From Caryophanales bacterium UBA3260 (GTDB lineage Bacteria > Bacillota_I > Bacilli_A > RF39 > UBA660), in assembly GCA_002362595.1 (NCBI GenBank), contig DEUO01000167.1, positions 10,268 to 16,207 on the forward strand: a stretch of DNA of 5,940 nucleotides. Reading direction: 5' to 3'. Under the pieces are notes generated by a model. The model did no database searches. It saw only the letters and a list, made by a program, of their open reading frames with translations, and was not told the origin of the DNA. Positions within the stretch are counted from its first letter, which is position 1; the number at the start of each line of letters is the position of its first letter. The position numbers were made by a program, and so were the translations under genes. Below, piece after piece: positions 1 through 5,864 of the stretch.

Positions 1-1
1 A

Positions 2-172
2 GAATTAAGTGAAAATGAATTAATTGAATTATTAGAAAGTGCTTCATATTCTTTACCTAAGAATAATATATATGATTTAATAATAAGATTCTGTTTTATT
101 GAAGGTGTTTATAAAATAGAAGATGTAAACAATTTGCTTGAAACATATGGATGTAAATTATTTATGTATTAA
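2..172 (+). CDS. 3' end of a truncated gene, possibly an HTH-regulator-like C-terminal helical region
   Basis: An open frame enters from the left edge and gives 56 residues before TAA at 170-172; its start is outside the window. It is the only plausible gene on the plus strand. The fragment is helical: an acidic leucine-rich segment (ELIELLES), a short loop with SLPKNN, then a segment ending DVNNLLETYG-CKLFMY. The pattern of hydrophobic helix, a short turn, a DVNxLLxxYG-like helix and a terminal Leu/Phe-Tyr resembles the region following an XRE-type helix-turn-helix in some Bacillota proteins of the type 'EETNELLKYAGYxPLY'. That is a remembered resemblance, not a demonstrated match, and the DNA-binding part is not visible. 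The gene converges on the 370-aa gene, and its stop codon directly abuts the shared terminator hairpin. That it is coding is fairly likely; the family is a guess. Confidence 0.6.
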   Translation, partial: ELSENELIELLESASYSLPKNNIYDLIIRFCFIEGVYKIEDVNNLLETYGCKLFMY

Positions 173-198
173 AAAAGATCTTAGAAATAAGATCTTTT
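173..198. terminator. Bidirectional rho-independent terminator between convergent genes
   Basis: A perfect 11-bp inverted repeat (AAAAGATCTTA at 173-183, TAAGATCTTTT at 188-198) encloses a 4-nt loop. On the minus strand the stem runs into six consecutive U residues, a good intrinsic terminator for the 370-aa gene. On the plus strand the tail is UUUU followed by AA, weaker but usable for the truncated gene ending at 172. The stem is AT-rich with only two G-C pairs per arm, so termination may be incomplete. The minus-strand stop codon (197-199) overlaps the start of the hairpin. Confidence 0.85.
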
Positions 199-1309
199 AA
201 GTTGTAGTATATTCTAGTTTTTTTTCTTGACTTGTTAAAATAGAAGGATCAAAGACACGTATAAGTGTAGCTAGATGAATAGCAATATAACTTGTTACTT
301 CATCTTTTTCAATAGTAAAAAATTTAATTACTGGGTCGGCAAAAAAACGATTTATAATAACATTTCCTGATAATAAAGCTTCATATATAAACTCAAAAAA
401 GATAGGATTTAAGACATCAGGCGTATGAGAATAATCATTATATTCAAATAATAAACGGGATATTTCAGCATCGAGAAAAATAGTTTTTCTATTACGAAGA
501 TCAAGAATATGTTTATTACTTATGAAGCCACTTGAAAGAATAATATCTGTTTCATTTGTTATTCTTTTAGCTTGAGATCTTAATTCCATAATTTTATGTT
601 TTAAAGTATCTAAGTATTCATCACTATATTTAACTTTAGTTAAGCCGATTTCATTTAAAGGAAGAGATAACTTTTCAAAAGGAATTCTTAATTTACCTTT
701 CGCATAATCCATAAATGGGTATAAAGTAAGATAAGAACTTAAAACTTTATAATATATGTCTTCATCATAATCTATAGTGCCATTAATAATATTTGTACTT
801 ATATTATCCATTAATTCAATAAAACGACAACGCATTTCATTAATAAATGGTAATGTATCATTATCTACCTTACAGGTACGTTCAAATATTATACCACGTT
901 CTTGTAAGGTAAAGTCTGCACGAAAGAAATGGTCCGTTATATTTATTACTTGGCATTTACCAGTTAGATTAACAACATTTATCGGTTGCGTGGTTGGAAA
1001 ATGGATTTGGGTTATATAATTAGAATCTTTTAGTTCAACTTTATCATTTAATTCTTCTATAGTATAACTTTGATTCATTATAACTATTCTTTCATCTTCT
1101 ATATAGTAATTTCCATTTAATAAAGCAGAAATAATATCGTTAGATGGAGATTGATTAGCTTGGCTAAAAATATGTCTAATATGTAATATTAATAATTCTA
1201 CTTTAATATATATATCTGGTTTAAAAGGTAGGTAGTTTTCTACAGCATACGAAAAAGAATTATTACTACTAATAAAATGCTGATAAGTTAATAATTCTTT
1301 ATCTGTCAT
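197..1309 (-). CDS. Protein of unknown function, 370 aa, predicted soluble
   Basis: I do not recognise this family. It starts at ATG 1309-1307 behind an AAGGGG ribosome-binding site six bases upstream, and ends at TAA 199-197. No signal peptide or convincing membrane span is visible, so it is probably cytoplasmic. Residues 1-65 are largely helical. Residues 68-150 alternate short hydrophobic stretches with charged turns and look beta-rich (for example VNLTGKCQVINITDHFFRADF, of which GKCQVINIT is at 117-125). Residues 155-200 and 228-250 are again helical. The C-terminal part (280-355) mixes aromatic helices such as FFEFIYEALL at 304-313. It has only two cysteines after residue 140 (C146, C161) and one before (C119), with no metal-binding pairs, and no Walker, nuclease or kinase motif that I can see. 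It lies 14 nt behind the 85-aa gene, so the two are very probably co-transcribed and may act together. Coding is well supported by length and start context; function is unknown. Confidence 0.88.
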   Translation of the reverse strand: MTDKELLTYQHFISSNNSFSYAVENYLPFKPDIYIKVELLILHIRHIFSQANQSPSNDIISALLNGNYYIEDERIVIMNQSYTIEELNDKVELKDSNYITQIHFPTTQPINVVNLTGKCQVINITDHFFRADFTLQERGIIFERTCKVDNDTLPFINEMRCRFIELMDNISTNIINGTIDYDEDIYYKVLSSYLTLYPFMDYAKGKLRIPFEKLSLPLNEIGLTKVKYSDEYLDTLKHKIMELRSQAKRITNETDIILSSGFISNKHILDLRNRKTIFLDAEISRLLFEYNDYSHTPDVLNPIFFEFIYEALLSGNVIINRFFADPVIKFFTIEKDEVTSYIAIHLATLIRVFDPSILTSQEKKLEYTTT

Positions 1310-1323
1310 AATACCCCTTCTTT

Positions 1324-1581
1324 TTATAAGTTATATTTAATTTTAAAGTCTTCTATTTCTTTAACTATTTTATTATTAATACTATTTGGTTTGTTTATAG
1401 TTAGAGAATTTATTTTATTTATTATATTAGCTTTTTCTTCTTTATCTAGATTATTCATTTGATATATTTTAGCTTTTAGTTCTTGATAGTTTGTTTTTTC
1501 TTCTTCGATTGGTAAAGAAAAGAAGTTTGCTATATCATCACTAAGATTGTAATTATTTTCATTTTTGTAAGTTAAGCCCAT
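1324..1581 (-). CDS. Small protein of unknown function, 85 aa
   Basis: A small charged protein, mostly helical by eye, with no Cys, no Trp and no membrane span. Residues 1-28 contain an acidic stretch (SDDIANFFSLPIEEE). Residues 33-60 look like a helix-turn-helix-like pair of amphipathic helices around the Leu-Asp-Lys-Glu-Glu turn, and residues 65-83 form a last lysine-rich helix. I do not recognise the family. The ATG at 1581-1579 is backed by one of the strongest ribosome-binding sites in the window, AGAGGTGAT at 1587-1595, which matches the 16S anti-SD core and argues that this is a real gene. It follows the 518-aa gene on the same strand after a terminator hairpin and precedes the 370-aa gene by 14 nt. 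Its small size and tight linkage suggest an accessory or partner protein of the 370-aa product. A toxin-antitoxin role would be speculation. Confidence 0.82.
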   Translation of the reverse strand: MGLTYKNENNYNLSDDIANFFSLPIEEEKTNYQELKAKIYQMNNLDKEEKANIINKINSLTINKPNSINNKIVKEIEDFKIKYNL

Positions 1582-1598
1582 TCCTAATCACCTCTACT

Positions 1599-1607
1599 AT
1601 TGTAACA
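1599..1607 (-). promoter_or_regulatory. Possible extended -10 promoter for the 85-aa/370-aa pair
   Basis: Read on the minus strand this is TGTTACAAT, an extended -10 (TGn then TAcAAT, one mismatch). No recognisable -35 lies 17 nt upstream. Transcription from it would start near 1592, inside the ribosome-binding site of the 85-aa gene, giving an almost leaderless message, which lowers confidence. An alternative -10, TATATT at 1617-1622, sits just after the T-tract of the preceding terminator and would give a more normal leader of about 30 nt, but it too lacks a -35. Read-through from the 518-aa gene is a third possibility. Confidence 0.35.
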
Positions 1608-1628
1608 AATTTTTTTAATATAAAACAG

Positions 1629-1654
1629 AAAAAAGCGATTTAACTCGCTTTTTT
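1629..1654 (-). terminator. Rho-independent terminator after the 518-aa gene
   Basis: A perfect 10-bp inverted repeat (AAAAAAGCGA at 1629-1638, TCGCTTTTTT at 1645-1654) with a 6-nt loop. On the minus strand the stem ends in a run of six U, then CUGUUUUAU. The TAA stop codon of the 518-aa gene (1642-1640) lies in the loop, so the terminator partly overlaps coding sequence. On the plus strand the same hairpin also ends in six U, but no plus-strand gene reads into it. Confidence 0.85.
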
Positions 1655-3196
1655 GTATTCGTAATCTTCAGCAACTGGTATATTATCTATTTCATACTCT
1701 TCTAAAGTAAAATTGATATTTTCAATTAATTCTAGGAATTTATTAATGTTAATCATTACTTTAAATGTTGGTTCAGCAAATTCAGGATTATAGTCTTCAA
1801 TGACAATATCTTTACCGCTTATATAGACACGACCTTTTATAGTAGCTCTATTAATAAGTGATAATAATCTTTCGCTATCGAATGCTATTGATTCTACAGA
1901 ACTTGATTGTAAAGAGTTTTCATATGTTGCTATTTCTTCTCTTTTATCTGTTAAGCTATTTGCTGATTTTTGTTCGGCATTGTATCTTTCTAATAAACTA
2001 TTATATTCTTCTCTTTTTTGACTTATTTCAGCGAAGTCTTTAATTAAATCTAAACGAGCAATATCGCTTAGTAATTCGTTAGCTTTTTCTCTTAGCTCTT
2101 CAATAGTAACTTTTTTATGAGAAATAGCTGTATTATAAGCATTACGTGTGCTTCTTAAAATTTGTTTTGATTCTGGTAAATATGTTTTAATACGGAAATC
2201 ACTTAATGATATAGTATCAAGACTTATATTACCAGCTGCTATTATATTAATATATATACTGAATAAACCACTTAATGCTTCTTCTCTATTTATATTTTGC
2301 TTAATACTTGCATCGACATCCTGATCTGCTAGAAGGATAAGTTTTTGTGCTTCTAAGTTTGATAATTCACTTGAATTTACACGCTCAACAATCCATTTGT
2401 CTAGATATCTTTGTTGTTCTTTTAATGGACGATTGTAGAATTCTGGTCCTAAGCTATCAGCTTTGCTAACAATCCAATAATTATCCGCAAGTTTATGGCG
2501 ACTTATATCTATTTGATAGTTATTAGATAAAAGACGATAGAATAAATTTATTATATGTTCTACTTTTACTTCTTTTTGACCTTTTAAGAATGATTCTATT
2601 TTATCTTTTGTAGAATTAAAGTCTCTATCATAGTTAGCATTAGGACTTGTTGATGACATATGAACAACAAATGATTTAGTACGTCTTAAATAATCAATTA
2701 ACTCTTCTTTATTTTTAATTTGTTTTGGTTGATTCTTAGTATAAAAATATGTTTTATCTACAGTTGTTTTTTTAGAACCTTGCGCTAGACGATGTAACCA
2801 AATTTGCGGAATAGATGCTTCAATATCTGATGATGAAACGTATATATTGTTCTCGTCGTCAAATACGTATTTGTCAGCAGATAAAGCTTCGACGATGCTA
2901 TTAAATATTGCTACAACATCACTACTTTTAGTTTCATATATTGTAGGTGTAAGGCATTTTTCATCGTAAAGTCCGGGAATTGTTCCTGTACTTAAGAAAG
3001 TTTTTAATGAGAAAGGTGGATTTTCATGATAGTAAGTTATAAGATTTTTGATAGATATAAGGTTAAATAAGTTATTTTTGTGTTTTTTATAAGTTCTTAC
3101 ACTGTCAAAGACGGATAATATTTGGTTTTCTAAAGGTTCATTTGAATTTAATGTACGCATTAATACCTCAATACATTTAAGTTCTTCAGTTAACAT
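1640..3196 (-). CDS. Protein of unknown function, 518 aa, with a C-terminal-half coiled-coil segment
   Basis: I do not recognise this family. A longer frame opens at 3250, but I choose the ATG at 3196-3194 because GTAGGTGAT lies just upstream of it and because a perfect extended -10 (3233-3241) falls inside the 18 extra codons. No signal peptide or membrane span is visible, so it is probably cytoplasmic. Residues 1-60 are helical. Residues 105-200 look mixed alpha/beta (YVFDDENNIYVSSSD at 110-124, SFVVHMSS at 175-182). Residues 205-310 are mostly helical and include the WIVSKAD and LDKWIVERV stretches. Residues 365-430 are a Glu/Lys/Leu-rich segment with probable coiled coil. A small beta-rich region, GRVYISGKDIVIEDY at 455-469, is followed by a helix and an acidic end. 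I see no nucleotide-binding or nuclease motif. The gene has its own promoter region and terminator and lies upstream of the 85-aa and 370-aa genes on the same strand; a functional link is inferred only from position. Confidence 0.88.
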   Translation of the reverse strand: MLTEELKCIEVLMRTLNSNEPLENQILSVFDSVRTYKKHKNNLFNLISIKNLITYYHENPPFSLKTFLSTGTIPGLYDEKCLTPTIYETKSSDVVAIFNSIVEALSADKYVFDDENNIYVSSSDIEASIPQIWLHRLAQGSKKTTVDKTYFYTKNQPKQIKNKEELIDYLRRTKSFVVHMSSTSPNANYDRDFNSTKDKIESFLKGQKEVKVEHIINLFYRLLSNNYQIDISRHKLADNYWIVSKADSLGPEFYNRPLKEQQRYLDKWIVERVNSSELSNLEAQKLILLADQDVDASIKQNINREEALSGLFSIYINIIAAGNISLDTISLSDFRIKTYLPESKQILRSTRNAYNTAISHKKVTIEELREKANELLSDIARLDLIKDFAEISQKREEYNSLLERYNAEQKSANSLTDKREEIATYENSLQSSSVESIAFDSERLLSLINRATIKGRVYISGKDIVIEDYNPEFAEPTFKVMININKFLELIENINFTLEEYEIDNIPVAEDYEYKKAS

Positions 3197-3232
3197 TTCA
3201 TCACCTACTTTATCTATCTTCTCATTATTTTG

Positions 3233-3241
3233 ATTATAACA
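3233..3241 (-). promoter_or_regulatory. Extended -10 promoter for the 518-aa gene
   Basis: On the minus strand this reads TGTTATAAT: a perfect TATAAT preceded by TG and one base, the extended -10 form that can work without a good -35. The hexamer 17 nt upstream (TACTTT) is a poor -35. It lies 36 nt before the ATG at 3196, giving a leader of about 30 nt that includes the AGGTGAT ribosome-binding site. A second TATAAT at 3279-3284 lacks both TG and a -35 and is less convincing. The 162-nt gap between genes (3197-3358) otherwise holds only AT-rich sequence and the preceding terminator. Confidence 0.6.
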
Positions 3242-3335
3242 TATTTTCATATAAAAAAGTAGAATATTTATATCTTTTATTATACTATAATCGTAAATTT
3301 ATCTATTTTTATTATATACATAATAGTTTTTCTTA

Positions 3336-3371
3336 TACAAAAAATAAAAGCCAAATAATTAGCTTTTATTT
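3336..3371 (-). terminator. Rho-independent terminator of the glycosyltransferase operon
   Basis: On the minus strand AAATAAAAGC (3371-3362) pairs perfectly with GCTTTTATTT (3351-3342). Three further inner pairs, one of them a G-U, tighten the stem around a 4-nt loop, and a run of U residues follows. The TAA stop codon of the GT-C gene (3361-3359) lies inside the hairpin. It ends the two-gene transcript that begins upstream of 5840. Confidence 0.82.
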
Positions 3372-4888
3372 GTAAGATTTTTCACTTGAAATAATAAGGC
3401 CGTATAATCATCATGTTCACAAGATTGATATTCTTTTTTTACTAAGTCATAATAATCGTAGATATATTGGTCTTTGTTACTTACATCATCACCTGATTTA
3501 GTAAAATATAAGATAAACATTACATCTTGATTACGGACATTCTTCTCCATTTCATCACGATTATCAGGAAAATTTTCATAAGGAATATTTTGAACTTCAA
3601 AGAATTTAGTATTAGGGATTATACCTGTTGTTGTATATAAGCCAGCATCTAAATAACCCATATTTAATAAAGTTGGATTTTCAAACTTTCCTATATAATC
3701 AGCATATTTATATTGAAACATTGTTTCTTTTTTCATTCCAATCATTTCACGATAATTAGCATTAAAATATGTACAAACTAAAGATATTATAAAAATTAAG
3801 GAATAAATAACTAGAGAAAATTTATTATTAATTAAACAATCAATAAACCTTCTTAAGATAAAACAAATTGCTATTATCGATAAAATAATAAAAATATGTA
3901 AAGGAAAAACATAATAGCGATAGAATTTTAAGCCCCAGAAGATACCTATCATAGATATGATAATAACAGCTAGGAGAGATATTTTATAATATTTAGGGAT
4001 TTTTAAAAAAAATATTAGTATAGGGATAGATATGAATAGAAGGAAGATTGGATATCCATTATTTTTTATTGAAGCTAAACCATTTGTAAATATTGTATAT
4101 AGGCGTTCTGTTATAGATACTGTTTCATTATAAGCACTTATATTAATTGTAAAGTAGCATTCAATAAATTCTTTTAATGAATTAGTTATTAGGAAGTATA
4201 TTAAGAATATTACTATAGGAGATACCATACCTAGTAAGAAGTATATACAAGATAAAATAGATTGTTTATATTTCTTTTTTATGACTAAATCAAAGAAGAT
4301 AAACATCATAAACGCAAACCAGAAACCTAATAAAGTATATTTAGTTAGAAGAATGCAACCAGCAAGTATACCATTAATAAATAGTTCTTTATATGATAGT
4401 TCTTTTTCTTTAAAATGCTTTGTATAGTAATATAAAGAACAAGCAAATAAAGGCAAACATAGTTCTTCACACGATCCACCATGGACAAAACCAGTACTAG
4501 TTGTTAACAAGCAAGCTAATATTGGTAATATTATAAAAGAAACTTTTCTATCAAGAAATAAAGATATTAATTTATGAATATAATATAAGAATATAGTAAA
4601 TAGGATTATTTCAATAATAAAGACACCATGGAAGGTTTTATGAGATAATAAATAACCAATACCATATACAACATATAATAGAGGGCCTTTTTGTTCGAAT
4701 ATATCTTTATATGGGAGAACATTATTCATCATTCCCTTACCTACTGTAAAAAAAGCATTAGCGTCTACCCAATCATTTAAAGGATAAAGAAAAGAGTTTT
4801 TACTAGTAAATGATAGGAAGATAATAGATATTAATAAACAAAATAGAAGATATTTATGTTTTTTTATAAAACTATTTATTTTTTTCAT
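3359..4888 (-). CDS. Multi-span membrane glycosyltransferase, GT-C type (ArnT/PMT-like, polyprenyl-phosphate-sugar dependent)
   Basis: Probably transfers a sugar from a polyprenyl-phosphate donor to an acceptor on the outer face of the membrane. The 509 residues start with a lysine-rich N-terminus and a first span (about 13-28). The first outside loop then carries the acidic motif typical of GT-C enzymes: N38-D39-W40-V41-D42-A43-N44, followed by PYKD (59-62) and EQKGP (65-69). About ten to eleven more hydrophobic spans run from about 88 to 375. GGSCEE at 137-142 is another motif seen in this Bacillota subgroup. Residues 376-509 form a soluble domain, presumably extracytoplasmic, with NMGYLDAGLYTTTG at 409-422. 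Length and topology fit the family. The start overlaps the 3' end of the upstream GT2 gene by 17 nt, and TTGGAGAC precedes the ATG, so translation is likely coupled. D39 or D42 is the likely catalytic base by analogy. Sugar and acceptor cannot be read from the sequence; teichoic acid, surface polysaccharide or glycolipid are possible. Confidence 0.87.
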   Translation of the reverse strand: MKKINSFIKKHKYLLFCLLISIIFLSFTSKNSFLYPLNDWVDANAFFTVGKGMMNNVLPYKDIFEQKGPLLYVVYGIGYLLSHKTFHGVFIIEIILFTIFLYYIHKLISLFLDRKVSFIILPILACLLTTSTGFVHGGSCEELCLPLFACSLYYYTKHFKEKELSYKELFINGILAGCILLTKYTLLGFWFAFMMFIFFDLVIKKKYKQSILSCIYFLLGMVSPIVIFLIYFLITNSLKEFIECYFTINISAYNETVSITERLYTIFTNGLASIKNNGYPIFLLFISIPILIFFLKIPKYYKISLLAVIIISMIGIFWGLKFYRYYVFPLHIFIILSIIAICFILRRFIDCLINNKFSLVIYSLIFIISLVCTYFNANYREMIGMKKETMFQYKYADYIGKFENPTLLNMGYLDAGLYTTTGIIPNTKFFEVQNIPYENFPDNRDEMEKNVRNQDVMFILYFTKSGDDVSNKDQYIYDYYDLVKKEYQSCEHDDYTALLFQVKNLTNKS

Positions 4889-5840
4889 TATTTGTCTCCA
4901 ATAAATTATGTTCTATTATGTAACGTGGGCGAGCTTTAGTTTCGCTGTATATCTTACCAATATATTCACCTATTATACCTATTGATAGCATTTGTAAGCC
5001 ACCAATAAACCATATAGATATTGCTAAGAAGGTCCATCCTTCAACAGTATTTCCGATTATATGTGATATTAAAGAATAAATCATTAAGATTAAGCTAATT
5101 AAAAGAATTATAAAACCAATACCTGAAATAAATTTAAGTGGTTTTACACTAAATGAAGTTATACCATCTAAAGCGAATGACAACATCTTTTTTAATGGAT
5201 ATTTAGAAGTTCCTGCAAAACGTTCATTACGTTCATAGTATACGCTAGTTGATTTAAAGCCGATTAAAGGGAATAAACCACGTAAGAATAGATTAACTTC
5301 ATGATAATTTTTAAAGTTTTCGATTACTACTTTACTTGTAAGACGGAAATCAGCATGGTTAAAGACGATATCTACACCCATTAATTTCATAAATTTATAG
5401 AATCCTTCAGCCGTAAATCGTTTGAAGAATGTATCTTTTTCACGAGAACTTCTTACGCCATAAACAACATCATTACCTTTATAATATTCTTTAATCATTT
5501 CATCAATAGCATTTATATCATCTTGTAAATCAGCATCCATACTGACAATAATATCAGCATATTCTACGGCGGTTAGTAAACCAGCTACTAAAGCATTTTG
5601 ATGTCCCCTATTACGAGATAGAGATATACCAGTAAAACGTGGATTGTCATTAGATATTTCAGTTATTAAATCCCATGTTTTATCTTTAGAACCATCATTA
5701 ACATAAAGTACTTTACTATCTTTAGAAATAAGTTTATCTTTAATTAAATTATCATATTTTTCATTTAATCTTTTAGTAGTTTCCTTTAATACTTCTTCTT
5801 CATTATAACAAGGTACTACTAAGTATAATATTTTATTCAT
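4872..5840 (-). CDS. Family 2 glycosyltransferase, polyprenyl-phosphate sugar synthase (GtrB/DPM1-like)
   Basis: Catalyses transfer of a sugar from a nucleotide-sugar to polyprenyl phosphate on the cytoplasmic face. It has the full hallmark order of the DPM1/GtrB subgroup: VPCYNEE at 9-15; VNDGSKDKTW at 47-56; SRNRGHQNALVAGL at 75-88; the metal-binding DXD as MDADLQDD at 101-108; VVYGVRSSREKD at 125-136; HADFRL at 162-167; FLRGLFPLIGF at 185-195; and RFAGTSKYPLKKML at 207-220. Two C-terminal membrane spans (about 235-258 and 268-292) are followed by GEYIGKIYSETKARPRYIIE, the usual amphipathic end. The 322-residue length is normal. ATG at 5840-5838 has GGTGAT at 5844-5849 in front, and the stop is TAG. 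It is the first clear gene of a two-gene operon with the GT-C gene, which would use the lipid-linked sugar made here. The nucleotide-sugar cannot be inferred; glucose, GlcNAc or galactose are common in relatives. Confidence 0.94.
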   Translation of the reverse strand: MNKILYLVVPCYNEEEVLKETTKRLNEKYDNLIKDKLISKDSKVLYVNDGSKDKTWDLITEISNDNPRFTGISLSRNRGHQNALVAGLLTAVEYADIIVSMDADLQDDINAIDEMIKEYYKGNDVVYGVRSSREKDTFFKRFTAEGFYKFMKLMGVDIVFNHADFRLTSKVVIENFKNYHEVNLFLRGLFPLIGFKSTSVYYERNERFAGTSKYPLKKMLSFALDGITSFSVKPLKFISGIGFIILLISLILMIYSLISHIIGNTVEGWTFLAISIWFIGGLQMLSIGIIGEYIGKIYSETKARPRYIIEHNLLETNNEKNK

Positions 5841-5855
5841 ACAATCACCAATTAC

Positions 5856-5864
5856 ATTATATCA
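5856..5864 (-). promoter_or_regulatory. Extended -10 promoter for the glycosyltransferase operon
   Basis: On the minus strand this reads TGATATAAT, a perfect TATAAT with the TGn extension. No -35-like hexamer is found 16-18 nt upstream, where the sequence is nearly all A and T. The expected start site near 5849 would give a leader of only about 10 nt, beginning at the GGTGAT ribosome-binding site, so this would be an unusually short-leadered message. Confidence 0.5.

Noticed and set aside
777..1019. 80-aa open frame on the plus strand
   Set aside because: It lies wholly inside the 370-aa gene on the opposite strand, has no ribosome-binding site, and has an unnatural composition; it is a shadow frame.
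1858..2043. 61-aa hydrophobic open frame on the plus strand
   Set aside because: It is antisense to the coiled-coil-coding part of the 518-aa gene, and its Leu/Phe/Ile-rich content is what the reverse of Lys/Glu-rich coding sequence produces; no start signal was seen.
197..5840. Use of the Mycoplasma genetic code (TGA as Trp)
   Set aside because: The nine tryptophans in the complete genes are all TGG and no gene needs TGA read-through, so the standard bacterial code fits.
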